This document shows, piece by piece, positions 1-12,412 of a DNA stretch of 64,000 bases. Under the pieces are notes generated by a model. The model was not told the DNA's origin and did no database searches. It saw only the letters and a list, made by a program, of their open reading frames with translations. Source of the DNA: Phanerochaete sordida (Eukaryota; Basidiomycota; Agaricomycetes; Polyporales; Phanerochaetaceae); contig BPQB01000075.1 in assembly GCA_019973155.2 (NCBI GenBank), positions 62,001 to 126,000 on the forward strand, read 5' to 3'. The translations under genes were made by a program, and so were the position numbers. Every line of letters begins with the position of its first letter. The first letter of the stretch is position 1.

Positions 1-2108
1 GTCTATTTGAGGGCTTGGAAGGCTGAGAGAGCGACGGTTCGCCGAAGGGCAGACAGGTCAAGGGAATGGGCCTGCGAGAGGATACAGAATGTCGGGGATA
101 ATTCAACGACTAACAGGGCCTAGTCCCTATGGCCTGATAGGTTCCACCCTAGAAGAGAGGAAGTAGAAGTAGGCTGGCAAGCTGAGACAGCGCGAGAGCG
201 AGGTCGGGTGCGCAGGCTGAGCGTCCCGGTGGGGCTATATTGATCCCATCTTACCGCCCCGTCGCTCCGTCATCCTGTCGGCTAAAGCGATTACAAGCCG
301 TGATAGAAGGCGATAAGGAACCGCTTACACCGCTTTCTTACCGCCCTGTAGCCTCCCATTCAACGCTCTTCAACTTCCTGTGTTTGCAACTCTCGCCCGC
401 TTTCCTCATGTACTGCCCACTACCCAGACCGCAGTCGCCGAGGCCTTCGAATGCAAGGTTTAGGATGCCCACATAGCGTCGATTTGTGTACGTACGTATC
501 TGTCAACCAGTGAGAAAGGCACCCGCGAGATGTCACTGGGGCAATTGACTTACCGCCCCAGCCACGGCGGCGCACATCCATTGCGGCACCGTGTAGACGT
601 CGAGCGACGTGCTACAGATCCTGGTAAGGACCTTCGCCATCGCAATCCAGGCACGGAGCGCACACGGCTGTCGGGGGACGTTTGCGGGGAAGAGGATGGG
701 CGTCGTCGAATATGGGCGGTCTTGTGCACGAGCGGCGCGACGCCGACTGCGTCCGGTCAGAAAGCGGAGCGCAGTGTGGGACCGACATAGGGTGCCGCGT
801 GCCGCAGAGAGCTAGGCCACGCTGAGAACGCCACGAAGCCTGGTGCGTACCGCAGCCGCATGCGCCTGGCCCCGTCGTACGGCGAGTTCACAGACGATCG
901 CGGGTCAACCTCCAGGGTCCTGTCGCAGTTGTGCCGTGGTTCAGAAGGTTGAATGTCACCGGCTGCAGTAACATGGCCGAGTCCAGGTCGCCTCAGCTGT
1001 GCCTCAACGCCGCTCGGCTGCTTTCGTGTGCGTTTGTTGCGCGCATGTGAGAATGGGTGTATTGCTGAGGAACTTTGGACTGTCGTTATCGTTAGAAGCG
1101 AACTTTGGTCGAATTCTGGTAAAGAATTCAGGCTATGTTTGCGGTCTGCATGCGGAGGTCGTGGTGGTGGTTGTACGCAGAGTTATTGAAACACATGACT
1201 CCCGAATGGGCTCCGCCCCGCCTTTGCGATGATGCGCCACGTCCTTTTTTGGAAACCCCGACAAGTTTTGGGTTACGCCGTAACACCACAGAGATAGAGC
1301 GACCTAGTGTTGTTGTGCGCTGCTCAGTCCGAATGTGCCAGAATAGATTATATATCAAAGAGAGCGATGTGCCCTACGAAACGTTCGCCAGTCAATGCGC
1401 TCTCAGTTCTGCCCGGCCGGCCGGCCATAAGGTTCCAACACCACGTCAGGACCTCGTACAAAATACGCGTAACAGGTTGTGGTCAGAAAAGCACCGTTTT
1501 CGAAGGTAGCGATGTCTTCGTGCCTTCCATGCTAGCGGTGGGATGACCTATTTATACAATATTTCAGTAAAACGGGAGCATCGCGGCAGCATGATTGTCA
1601 TGCGTACACTACCTCTAGATAGTTTCACAAGCAGTAGTCCAATACGGCGCACTCGTCCCGAGCTGGACGGGCTTAAATCCTCTGTGCACGCTGATAAGAG
1701 TGAGGAGACATGTTCGAAGATCAGTGATACGCCTTACATGCAAACTCGTGGCCCGCCGAGAACAGTCTTACTGGCAAATCGAGCATTCGGTGGTCATTGG
1801 CGTCGGATCAGGGATAGAAACTGACAGATTTGCATCGATGCCAGGCATTCGAGCCTCCACGGCGACCTCGAGAAGCTTCCCTGTATCTGAATATGACAGG
1901 CGTTCGCAGCGCCAGTGATCTACAGCTGAGGCGGATGCTCAGGACTAAATACGACCGCGTTGTGCAAACGGAATATTGATATGGAGGCGATAAAATACGA
2001 CAGCACGCAGATACCTAGGCTCGAGGAAGAGTAGCATCTTGAAGACCATTGGACGCGGAGGTAAATGCCATATACCATAATATCTCTTCTTTAGTACCAA
2101 CGCTACAG
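1..2108. other. No gene recognised (left edge)
   Basis: Reading frames here are short and show neither a family motif nor a coherent exon chain. The only pattern I noted is a nine-base motif, TTACCGCCC, at about 251, 338 and 550. The first two occurrences sit in loosely similar surroundings, so this may be an old degenerate repeat. The right part is the 3' flank of the GTPase gene on the minus strand. Confidence 0.5.
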
Positions 2109-3554
2109 TCACTGCGTCTTCTTCAGCATCTCGAGCTTCATCTGCATGTTCTCCCTGCTCTGCATGACGCGTGTGACGAACTCTGACGGCTGGCCCGTCT
2201 GGCGCATCATCACAATATTGTAGTCGAGGAGCACGACAGTTTTCTCGATCTGCGCCGCGAGGCTCCCGGAGAGGGCCAGCGCGCTGTACGCTGCAGCGAG
2301 CTGTGCGACCTGTTCCGTGTACGCCTGCACCTCGCGCGCGGACTCGTCGATCCTCTCTCTGAGCACGTCCGCGAGATGCTCCCTCGCCTCCTTCGCCTCC
2401 GTCGCGCGGGCGAGGCGCTCCGCTGCGACGTGATCTTGTACATGCTGCTTGTAGTATGCTATGTCCTGCCGCGCGTATCAGCCTCCGAGTCAGCGTGAGC
2501 CGGCTGGGCGGTCCTCGACTCACCTGGTCTTCCCGCTTCATTTCCTCGAGAACCTGCTGTAGCTTCCGCTGGTGTTCGGAAGAGGCTTGCATGCGAGCGA
2601 GGGCGTTGGTAGTGCTCTGCTCGATGGCCTGCGTCTGCTCGTAGAGCGCAATGATGTCCTTCGTCGGCTTGGGCGCGAGCGTGCCGAGCCAGTCGAATAG
2701 CTCAGCGAGCATGTCCAGCGCAACCTGCTCTCTCTCCGCAACGACCTCGTGCATCTTCGCGACCTGCGCAGGCGAAATGCCCTCCTTCCTGCTGAGTCTG
2801 ACGAGGTTCTTCTGCAGCGCGGCCGGGTTGTCGAGGAGGAACTGGCGCGCGGCGCGGAGCTCCTCAGGCACGCGCACCTCATCGATGTTCCACGAGAGCG
2901 GACTCATGACGTTCGTGAAGACGATGCCGATGTTCTTGGCGAGGGTGCGCGGGAAGATGGAGGCAAGCGTCGTGAGTGCGTAAGAGGTAGCGAAGCCCAG
3001 CCGCGGGTTCGTGCCGTTCGCGAGGATGAGAATCGCGTCGACGGTGTGAATACTGGAGATGATCTTCTGTGCGATGTCCTTCTTGTGAAGCTCGTCCTGC
3101 TCGATGCCACGCATGTCGCTGAGGCCTGGCGTGTCGAGAATGCGGAGCAGGATGCCGTTCTTGGTCGTCAGCTCGTAGACTTTGGCAGCCTTGGTTTGGC
3201 TGTGCTGCGGAGAGCCGACTTGCTCGTTCTCGGGGTCGTTGAGGTCGACATACTCGTCTGGCTTATGCCCGGCAAGAATGTTGGCCAGGAGAGAAAGGAA
3301 GGAGGTCTTCCCGACGCCGGTCTCCCCCACAAGCAAGACGGTGTAGTCGAACCTATGGCTAGGGGACCTGACGATGCCCTGGCGGAGAGAAGCTGGGTCA
3401 CTACGAGCATGCAGGTGTCAGTATGTCTCTCGTGAAATCAATTTGCGACAAATCTTACTTCGCACAGGCCTGTGTACTGTACACGTAAGGAATATATGAG
3501 TGAGCTGTCGTGAACCAATTTCTGAAATAATTCACAGACGTACGAAGAGGACAT
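2109..3554 (-). CDS. P-loop GTPase (AIG1/50S-GTPase-like) with coiled-coil tail
   Basis: Model: complement(2109..2465, 2524..3378, 3459..3554), 435 aa. The long middle exon carries a G1/Walker A loop GETGVGKTS preceded by a hydrophobic beta strand (YTVLLV), then a G3 motif DTPGLSD about 60 residues later and a beta strand GIVFTN in the G4 area, which lacks a classical NKxD. The C-terminal third is charged and heptad-like, continuing across the 58-nt intron (2466..2523) as a predicted coiled coil with a short apolar stretch, and ends in KLEMLKKTQ. Fungal members of this TRAFAC-type group are uncharacterised; binding and hydrolysis of GTP is inferred from the loops. The internal splice is secure because frame and coiled coil continue. 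The 5' exon (ATG at 3554) is tentative: no in-frame ATG precedes the P-loop in the main exon, and the chosen exon only satisfies frame and splice consensus. Confidence 0.75.
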
Positions 3555-5144
3555 AGCAACAAGGGCGGGAATGGAGAGGGCGGGTGGGCGGGAGCTGAAG
3601 TTTTAGGCATTTCTGGTCGCCCTAAATACATCAGCGGCGGAGGATCACAGGCACAGTGCCAGGGAGCAGTGCCTAGCCAGCACGAATTCATTGTGCCTGA
3701 ATAAACGGCAAGCCGAGATATTCAGCGACCAGAACGTTGGACAAGTCCAGGACATCCTTACCTTCTCCGTTACTGAAGCACGCGGCATCGGCTCAGCACC
3801 GACCTGGTGCCTGAGAGATCGCTGTGTGCCTGGGTATGTGTACCTGCGCACAGCCACCTTGCGGATCTTCTGCTGCGGCACAATTGTGGTGAAGAGTCAT
3901 GGTTGAACGGGCAAAGATGGAAGCCGACTCTGAACCTGGAGGTACCTGGTACAGCTTGACGACCTCTCCGCGTTCAGTATGCCTTGAAGCGATGCTCGTG
4001 GCGACGCCCACGGCCCTAATCCTGAGCAAAAGGGTATCAGTTAGCGCAATAGTACTGAGCGGATCGTTTGGTGCTTACGAGTTAACAAGGCTCGTCCTAG
4101 CTTTTGCTAGGATTCCCGTCGTGCGCGAGCAAGGGCACTTGAAAAACCACGGTATCTCTGAGCATTAGTCCAGCAAATATCTCAGAATGACCTACAACAC
4201 TCTATAGGTTTTTGAGCCAAAGCGATGGTTCATGTTTGAGGTACGGGACGAAGTGATGTCTGCGAGTAGCATCCGGTCTGACGATGTGGCTCCTGGCCTC
4301 TAAATCTGAAGATACATGGGTACCGCCTTGAATATCGCTTAGACGATGCTCAATATGCAATGATAGCTTCGTCTTTGACTGCTACTCTCAAGCGACCTCT
4401 CTAAAGGGGGCAGGAGAACGTGGAAGAAAGCCTGGAGGGAAGAGCTTGCGTTTCGGGAACGGCGGTTCGTCGTGGGACCCGCTTCCGGGGTCTTTCTACC
4501 TACACGTGGCATAATTTCGGAATTATTTATCCTAGACGCCCTGGCGTCGCCGCTCCTGACCTTCACGTCCATCCTCACCCAGTGCTTGGAAGATTCCTGG
4601 CTGCAAATTGGCAGGATGATCTGCGGAAAGAGCGAATTAATGTGCAAGTGTTTGCTCCAGGTTTTTCCTATGGTCCGTACTTGGCAAAATTGGCTAAAAA
4701 TCAACACGGTAGCGGTTTCTCGCTCACGAATGAGCTATCTCTCATTCACATGGCATGCGGCGAATGCTGTCGTTCAAACAGCTTGCAATTGGCATGTGAT
4801 GTTTCATGCTGGCAAAGTCACGTCGACGTGGTGGCGTATCGATGTTGAAGCAAGATAATCCGCTCCCGCTCGTCTGCCTCCGCGCCCCGCCTGAAACTGA
4901 ACATGTGGACGCATCAGCAATATCAGACACTATGACCGTATGTACAAGAGGCTATGTTGACGAGACCAGGACTTATACGCGAGATGTAGGTATGCGGTGG
5001 ACCGCGTGTGCCCGATCCTCGCCAAAGTGCGATCGCCGGGGCTGGTATCGCGGAACGAGCACAGCTGTTCCATCCTGCGAGATACTTAAGGGACACAATT
5101 CAGCGTATGCGTACGCCCATCACGTTCACCGACGTTCGAACACC
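3555..5144. other. Intergenic, nothing recognised
   Basis: Open frames on both strands (for example 4420..4848) overlap each other, lack coherent splice structure and have no recognisable domain. The region holds the 5' flank of the GTPase and the upstream region of the GNAT gene. Confidence 0.5.
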
Positions 5145-6054
5145 ATGGCCATCAAGTTCACAATCCGCCGTCTCCAGGCTCCCACCGAAGACGAGCTGCA
5201 CCAAATCGGTTTAGTCCTCTCAGAGGCCATGAACAAAGGTCAGGATCTTCCCGTTCTCTGCCTTTTCAGACCATTCTGATTGTGCATACGCAGATTCTAT
5301 CTGCATAGACGGCAGCGCGAACGATATGAAGCTCTACTACGATCTTTGCCGCGCCTGTTCGTCTGCGGCCGCAGCGGAAGCGCACCTTTTCGCAGCCTTT
5401 CTCGAGGGCACGAACGAGGTCATAGGCTCCGTCACATTTTACGAGCCGGGCAAGGTCCTCATGGGAGAGTGAGCCCATATGCCTTCTACTCGCGACCAGA
5501 CGCTGACAGCCACCGGTAGCGAGAAGCAGCGCGCGCACGGCTTTGACACCTACCTCGAGAGCCTACCGCCGCAGGCTCAACGCTGGTGGGCCACCGTACG
5601 TGCCTCTTGTAATATTCTATGGACTTGTGCTGACGTCGGTGGCAGTTCCTGCCCCAGTACGGCGCCGTCGTCGACGCAAAGCTGGGCCCGGGCGTGAAGG
5701 ACGCAGCGTGGACCGTCAACAGCTTCGGCGTCCAGGAGAGGTACCGCTGCCAAGGCGTCGGCCGGGCACTATTCGAGGCTGGCGAGAAATATGTAAGTGG
5801 CATCCTCGAACTCCTCTTTTCAACGTCTGACCTTCGTGTCCAGGCCAAGGCGAGCAAGGCGATGGCGATCGTCGAGACCGAGCAGCGACATAACGTGAGT
5901 TTCAGCAATTCGGCTAATGCTGAAGCTAAAATGTGTGGCATAGGTCCCGATCTACGAGCACCTGGGATACAGCCTGATTGACTGGATGAAAATCGACGGG
6001 CAGGGCCAAAACCCTGACTTTGACTTGGCCGTGCTGCGCAGAGATTTTGCGTAG
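5145..6054 (+). CDS. GNAT-family N-acetyltransferase
   Basis: Model: join(5145..5238, 5294..5468, 5520..5595, 5646..5792, 5844..5894, 5944..6054), 217 aa; every splice keeps the frame. It begins MAIKFTIRRL. The second exon gives the beta-strand pair AAFLEGTNEVIGSVTF. The fourth exon has the acetyl-CoA pyrophosphate-binding motif A (RYRCQGVGRALFEAGEKY, matching Q/RxxGxG/A). The last exon has the family's C-terminal motif IYEHLGYSLIDWM. This arrangement is that of cytosolic fungal GNAT enzymes that move acetyl from acetyl-CoA to a small-molecule or protein amine; the substrate cannot be read from sequence. The third intron boundary uses the acceptor at 5519 because the nearer acceptor would put a stop in frame. 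The gene is convergent with the small minus-strand gene that ends 45 bp downstream. Confidence 0.85.
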
Positions 6055-6099
6055 GCGTTCGACATACCGCTCGACTCCCAAACGAATCTACAGTTGCTC

Positions 6100-6658
6100 C
6101 TAGTCTTCCGTGATGAATCGCTTGACCATAACCATCGACAAACACGGTATGTACGTCGACACCGCATGTGCATGACCGGCGATCTCTACACGCTCTCCTA
6201 TGGCGCCACTCGTGCTAAGCATTCCCACGGCGGCTTCGTCAAATTTCGCTCTCTACCATACCGGTCACTATCTCTGCTTCAGGCCCGGCCCGGTTTCGAA
6301 GATCGCATCCGTATCGCGCATAAAGGTGTCGTCGACCCAAACCACAGTGAGCTGTTCGTCTGAATCTTCTAAGCAGCCCATGTCCCACGTGCGTAGCAGC
6401 CCCTCGTCCGGCGGAATGAAGATGTCTGCGTCCATGTCGTACGCGCTGTCCTCCTCCGCAAGTAAGACGGGCGAGCCATGCCCGATGGCGGACCAGTCTG
6501 ATGGACGGTGCGTGCGTAGGCTTGACGTGTTCAGACTGGGTCAACACATGGACCGCAGGCGCGACTGACCTCGCCTTGAGCACATGCGCACAAGGATGAA
6601 GGCGATGGCAAAGAGGAGGGCGAGCAGAGTCGCGCGGACGAAAGGCCGGTGGGGCATG
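6100..6658 (-). CDS. Small unknown protein with N-terminal hydrophobic segment
   Basis: Tentative model. From ATG at 6658 the protein starts MPHRPFVRATLLALLFAIAF, a signal peptide or signal anchor. A likely intron of about 70 nt then joins to an acidic segment (GHGSPVLLAEEDSAYDMDAD, then IPPDEGLLRTWDMG). A further intron of about 85-90 nt, removing an in-frame stop near 6270, would join to a last exon containing KFDEAAVGMLSTSG and ending KRFITED at 6100. Alternatively the protein ends at the stop near 6270. I recognise no family. The acidic and proline-containing middle part is more coherent than chance frames, so I consider a gene likely but the exact structure open. Confidence 0.35.
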
Positions 6659-7577
6659 GCGACCTGGGGAAGTAGTCGGAGGCTGTGCACTGCGGATTGG
6701 GCATGCTGAGTTGATTGATATCTGCACACGCTAACGCTCATACATCGCATAATTCAGGAAAGGCAGGCAAAGCATTGGACATAAAAAAAACCATGAATAT
6801 CAGTATGAGGTCTGTGGCTTGACTTTTCTGCCAGCGTATCACCGAATTTCTTAAGCAGTTGCCTTACCGGTACAACGCAGCGTCTTTGAGCCTGCCCGAC
6901 CGACGACTCAAATTGATGAGACGTACGACTATTATAGCTGCGTCGGGGGAGTCTCCTAATTCCATTGCTTCAAGCACCAGCGTCCTCGATACCCTGCAAT
7001 CTGTGATGAATCTTTCGTTGTAACTGATGAGAGCGTCAAGATGCTCCACGGACAAGGCGCCAGAGGCCTACGTAGCTCTCGGACGTTCGTACATCGGCTG
7101 ATAGCGGCGAATACGTTGGCTGAAGCCGTAGCACTTCAGGGAATTCCTCGCACATCGCGGTCAAACGTGGCCTACAGTGAGTATACTCGATCCTTCCAGC
7201 TGTTCTCATCATAGCTCATTTTTATGCTACAGATGGCGGACCTCTGTAGGCGCACGAAAAGGACGTAAATAGGAACGTCTGTATCCACCAGAGTGCCGCT
7301 GTGAAGCGCCTCCGAAACATCTAAAGGCGTTCGTCGGTCGGTCGTGATATATTCTGCGGACCTCTTCACTTCGGCAACCCTGAGTAACCTTGGGACCGCT
7401 GGAAAATATGCTGCCAATCCCGGAGGTCAGTCCCGAAGTTCGCGTAGCTTAATTGGCACCTGCTCATTCGTAGCGTAGATCTGTCACTCGCGGCGGGTAT
7501 GGCGGTCGCGACTTGCTGTGTATATAGGCCCAATGGTCCTCTCAGATCCTTCATCGCAATCTTCGTCTGTCTCAACG
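6659..7577. other. Intergenic; upstream region of first tandem 7-TM gene
   Basis: No coherent exon chain was found. The only regulatory-looking site is a TATA-like string just before the 7-TM gene, listed separately. Confidence 0.5.
7521..7526 (+). promoter_or_regulatory. TATA-like box of first tandem 7-TM gene
   Basis: TATATA lies about 50 bp upstream of the chosen ATG (7578). A similar TATATA (about 12333..12340) lies about 75 bp upstream of the third paralogue's ATG. The position relative to the start supports choosing ATG 7578 rather than the in-frame ATG at 7533, which would fall almost on the box. Confidence 0.4.
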
Positions 7578-8928
7578 ATGTCCACTCCAACGACAGACCC
7601 GAAAGAGATTCCGACAGCAGTCGCGGTCGTACTCGAAGCTTACGCGGAGGCCATCCGCTCGCCCATAGAGCTTGCCGTCATCATGACCACATTCGCATCG
7701 ATCCTTATCCCCATCCTCGTCGCGCTCCTCTGGTTCTCCACGTCGTCGCTCCGTCGCCAGCCGGTCTTTTCTTTGAACGTGATTTCTATTGTCCTCGGGA
7801 TCAGCGTCGCAGTCCTGGGCCTCTATGACGGCGTGAGTATGTCCTTTGGTTCGTTGATCTCGGCTGCTGATTATGCCAACAGCTGTACCCTATTCTTCAT
7901 CCCACTAAACCGGCTGACTACACTGCAAGCTCGGTGTTTGTCATCATCTTCCTGCTAGCACCATGGGTTACGGAGATGGTCCTCGTATTTCGACTTACAG
8001 CGGTATTTCCGCCGCACCGGACGTCTCCACAGAAGCTCGCCGCCGTCTTCGCATTTCCCATCGCAGTCAAATGCGTTCGGCTTGTATGCTGCGTGTACCT
8101 CTGCAGAACCTGGTTTCGTGACACGCAGACGACGCGGAACCTGGATGGTACGCTGATAGGAGGCGGCATCTTCAAGAACTGGAAGGACATACCGTGGCTT
8201 GTTGCCGAACTATTCCTGCAGATATTTGATAATGCGTGAGTAGTGCACCGTCTATCATTCATTATGTGGGGCTGACTTCGACGTTATGGGTAGGTACCTT
8301 TCGATCATATTCATTTGGAAGCTTCACAATGGACGCATATTCAACGCTGGGGGCAGCCAGCGCATCAGCCTCGGAGGAAGCGGTACGCCCCTTTTTGTAG
8401 TCTTCTAACGGGACTCGGCTGACCATAGCGACGCAGGATCCCTGACCTCGAAGCTGAGGGCGCTATTCTGGATAGCAGTCGGGAACTTCGTCCTTCCAGG
8501 TGAGAATACTCCCCCTTCTTCTTCATCCGCGATCTGACTATACGTACAAGTCATGATGAATGTCGCGACCATCATAGATGTTTTCGTGGATACCCACTAC
8601 ATCCTCCGCATTTCCAACCTCCTCCTGACCAACTACTACGTATCTATAATTGGCGTGGTGTTTGCGACAGGTAAGGACACCTAAAGGCAGACAAAGCTTG
8701 TCTCTAACGCTTTTTGTATAAGTCTGGACCTCGGGGATGGCCACGAAGCAACACGAACCCCATACTGCACTGGTGCCCGTGAGACGGGTGGACGGATTGC
8801 CGCAAGCAACTACCTTGGAAAGCGTGGTCAGTGCAGGAGGTGCTTCTGAGTCACGCGTGTTTGCACAGGCTCTAGGAAAGACACAGACGTGGCCAGATTC
8901 CGAGAGCTCCGGGTCCGGCGAGCTCTAG
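7578..8928 (+). CDS. Seven-TM protein, tandem paralogue 1
   Basis: Model: join(7578..7832, 7883..8235, 8294..8382, 8437..8499, 8551..8670, 8723..8928), 361 aa. About seven hydrophobic segments can be counted, starting with IELAVIMTTFASILIPIL and ending with LLLTNYYVSIIGVVFAT, followed by a polar tail of about 65 residues (cytoplasmic in the usual GPCR-like orientation, inferred). Signature segments shared with its two neighbours are FWIAVGNFVLPV, ATIIDVFVD and AELFLQIFDN. The first ATG giving an N-terminus of the same length as in the paralogues was used. This is an uncharacterised basidiomycete membrane-protein family that resembles receptors only in topology; no ligand or G-protein coupling can be claimed. 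Exons 3, 4 and 5 are 89, 63 and 120 nt, exactly as in the next two genes. Confidence 0.85.
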
Positions 8929-10169
8929 ACACGAGTCCCGCCGAATATGAAGCATGGCGTAGGATATTGGAGCGCCTGCACTTCCTAGCGCGTGGTATTT
9001 CTAAGTCTTTATTATTTATATTGTCATCGCCGATCTCAAGCTCCCCATGGAACACAGCCAGAGAAAATCCAAATTTGCCGCTGCACTGTGGGAAGTGGCG
9101 ATGAATTTCCCGGCTGCCTAAATTGGTTCAGAGATTCCAAGAAGCACTTCTCACGGGCAGGCGATTCCGCTCATAATCTTCGTTCATTCCGACCAAGTTC
9201 AAACCAAGTGCGACAATAATAGCAAAATTCGAAAAGAATACCGATTGTCGCGGTATCGTCAAGGCATCGATACTACATTCATGCGAGCGCGTTACAGGTA
9301 CAGTATCGTTGTCATTAGAGCGATTGTCTGCTTGTGTTGACGTGAACAGCATTTGCGTAGCCCGATTTCAATCACAAGTCTTATTCCCCTTGAGACACGA
9401 CAACATCGCTGAGGGCACGCTTCCGATGTCGCGCGCTACGATACTGCGGGACTCTTGTCGGTCGCATGTACATGGTATGCGGAACACTGCTATTGGGCCG
9501 CCTCTGAGTCGCTCGCTAACCTTTGATTGCAGATTGTTAAGAGGCTGTAACCGAGAATGATGTATCGCGCGTTGCGCGGGGACACCTTCCCATGCATGAC
9601 GCCAGGAGGCTGTGTCCGCCGCAAGGCACCCAGATACTTTTTGCACCGGTGGTGGAGCCCCCGACTCTGTAGACGAAGACGAGAGGTCAAAATACTCTAT
9701 GACATGATAAGTCACATCACAAACCATATCGCTGATGATAGAATTTACTGCACTGACCACGTCATGTATTGATTTCCGCCCATGTACGGGGGTCGGAATC
9801 GTTGACTCCGTCTGCTACGACACATCGCGAATGTACGCTGTTTGTCTTCTCCTTCTGGAAGTTCCGATGCAGCTGTCTTATCCGCTCTATATCCTCCAGA
9901 CCAGGGACCGAGATGCAGCCAAGGCGCTACCCGGGTCGGACGAAGATTTGATCAACAGCTTAACCGGCTCTCGTTGCTAGAACACACAGCTCCTCACGGT
10001 CAGTACTAGCCTTCATGCAGCTTGCTTGACAGTTGATGAACCGTGGCGCGGGCCTGTTGCGCGAATTTTGATCCTGGTTCTCGCAGCTAGGGCCGCAGGG
10101 TGAGACGTCGATAAAGCCCAGAAAACGATCTCAAGCCTCGCATCCTGCCCTCGATCCACGTCCTCGACA
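8929..10169. other. Spacer between tandem 7-TM genes 1 and 2
   Basis: About 1.2 kb without a coherent gene. Frames on both strands (for example around 9368..9760) overlap one another and match no family. It holds the 3' flank of copy 1 and the promoter of copy 2. Confidence 0.5.
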
Positions 10170-11538
10170 ATGTCTTCACTGGCCAGCGGTGGTGACATGC
10201 CACCCGCAGTCGCCATGGTGGTTAAAACGTACGCCGAGGCCATCCGGGTGCCCATCGAGCTCGTCCTCATCCTGACCATCTTCTCCTCGATGCTCATCCC
10301 CATACTCATCACGCTATTCTGGCTCTCCACGCCTGCTGTCCGGCGCCAGCCTATCTTCGCCCTGAACGTCGCCTCCATGATCACAGGCGTTGGAGTGGCA
10401 ATATTAGGAATATACAACGGCGTGAGTGATCATATTCTGCCGCCTTGTTGCACGCTGACGGAATGTACGCAGCTTTTCCCTATCCTCAATCCGACAGCCC
10501 CAGCCAGAAGCACTTCAGACTCCATCTTCATTTGTGCTCTACTACTGGCCCCTTGGCTAGCCGAGCTAGTGCTTGCATTGCGTCTCACGGCCGTCTTCCC
10601 TCCGTCCCAAACTCCGAAGCGCAAGCTCGCTGCTATCCTCGTCTTCCCGGTGACGATAAAGTGCGCGCGGCTCGGCTGCTGCATCGCTCTCTGTACGATG
10701 TGGATACGCAGCGACGAGATTGGCTTCGACAGTGTGCTGAGCCAAGCCGAGAACTCCGAGTGGCGGAGATTCGTTCCTTACCATATCGCAGAGATATTCT
10801 TGCAGATATTCGACAACATGTGAGTCATCTACCTATCGCATCTGCGGCGTATCTGACCCTTTCCCGCAAAGGTACCTTTCGGCTCTGTTTATTTGTAAGC
10901 TGCACGGTGGTCATATATTTCGTGCACAAGATGTTCAGAGGGTGAGCCTCGGCCTCAAGGGTACGTCGAAATAGCGTCGCATCGCGATCTTTCAATTGAA
11001 GACCATTCCTGACAGGGTCGTTGGCGTCCAGGCTTCGGATGTTATTCTGGATAGCAATCGGGAATTTTGTCTTTCCAAGTAAGTCGCACAAGAGCCTGTT
11101 CATGTGGATCTCGCACTGATGAATTGCTTCAGTCCTTTTCAACATTGCGACCATCATAGATATCTTCGTGGACCCTCAATATATGCTCCGCATCCCCAAC
11201 TTCCTCCTCACAAACTACTATCTTTCAATCATCGGCGTGGTCTTTGCTACCGGTAAGCAGCGCATGTCTCCTCATGTTCTCGGCCGTACTGACTTTTCTA
11301 AGTGTGGAGCTCAAGCAAATTGCACAGGTCTTCGCCGGCGGTGTCACTACTTCCGAGCCACGAAGAGACGAAGGCGGGCTCGGCGAACACTGGAGGTGTG
11401 ATGCGTATCGAATCGGGACCCGGGTTTCTCGGAAGTACAGCGGGCAAGATACACACCGGGCCGTCGACTGAGAGCTCTAATTCATCGCGAGAGGTCGTAC
11501 CATTGACTGTTGTCGTTCGCAGGGAAAGCCTGCAGTAA
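10170..11538 (+). CDS. Seven-TM protein, tandem paralogue 2
   Basis: Model: join(10170..10421, 10473..10819, 10872..10960, 11016..11078, 11133..11252, 11303..11538), 368 aa. The first segment IELVLILTIFSSMLIPIL aligns with copy 1, and the same intron phases recur throughout. Shared blocks are PILNPTAPA, LLLAPWLAELVLALRLTAVF, FWIAIGNFVFP, ATIIDIFVDPQYMLRIPN and NYYLSIIGVVFAT. The C-terminal tail is serine-rich, polar and divergent, as expected if it is the variable cytoplasmic part. The start is the first ATG, giving an N-terminus of the same length as copy 1. Function unknown; integral membrane location is inferred from hydrophobicity. Confidence 0.87.
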
Positions 11539-12412
11539 TAGGCGAGCGAGCATATTATTATTAGGGCCGTTCTTGGGGCAAACGACGCACGCAGGAGGTT
11601 ATGAGTTCAGGAAATTAGATATCTATAAAATCGCAGGAAAGGCCTTACAAATTCGCATAAAATCACGCTTATCGTACACACAGCATTGTCCATCGCTACT
11701 GCGTATTTTGGAGTCGTACGGGGTTGTTGGCATCATCGGAAGACGTGGCACGGACTCAGAAGTGAGCACAAGGTTCCTTCTAGTACATCTTGAGAACTTT
11801 GCTGGCATGGTTACCAGGGGCAAGAGCATGTACTCAAGGAGGTCTCACTGAACAAGAGGAGCCCGCAGCATTCTTCAGCTAGGCGCTGACTATAGTAGGC
11901 TCTCCATATCCCGCCCGCTGTCTATCAGCACCACTCGTGCACCATATCAATGATACATCTCACCGAGTTTGACCCCGGACAAGATAGCTCCCACATGTGT
12001 ACAATGAAGCCAAGGACGTCGGACGCTTCGGATTTGTCCTAGCGGTGAGTACTATAGGACTCGTTATTATGTGGCAAAACCTTCGCCTTGGAAATCTTCG
12101 TAGCACAGCTTAATCTAAGCATTGCTGCCCAGATAGGCTGGATCATGATCCTTCGGTACTCATGCAGGCCGCCTGTGGAATCGCCCGAACATGCTCAGGA
12201 TGAGTCTCGAGCGGTCTCATGCTTCCGGTAGTAGGCCCTGCGTGAGAGAGATACATCGGTGGGGCGAAAGCAGGGACAGGCCACAATCACTAAGTTTTCC
12301 TTGTACCCCAGATGGCGATCGCGAGAGCGCATTATATATACCGGCTGCGTAGACTGCCTCGCATACGCCGCGATAGTGCTCTGCGAGGTCCCTCTGCTCG
12401 CAACTTCACACC
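11539..12412. other. Spacer between tandem 7-TM genes 2 and 3
   Basis: No coherent gene. The frame at 11510..11851 begins inside the last exon of copy 2 and has no domain. A TATATA string at about 12333..12340 probably belongs to the promoter of copy 3. Confidence 0.5.

Noticed and set aside
251..558. TTACCGCCC motif repeated three times
   Set aside because: Spacing is irregular and flanks match poorly; a nine-base motif alone is weak evidence for a repeat family.
2749..3435. 228-aa plus-strand open frame over the GTPase gene
   Set aside because: The minus strand carries the P-loop and DTPG motifs; the plus-strand frame is a shadow.
4420..4858. Overlapping plus-strand frames of 142 and 128 aa
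   Set aside because: They overlap in different frames, neither has a domain, and no intron links them to other exons.
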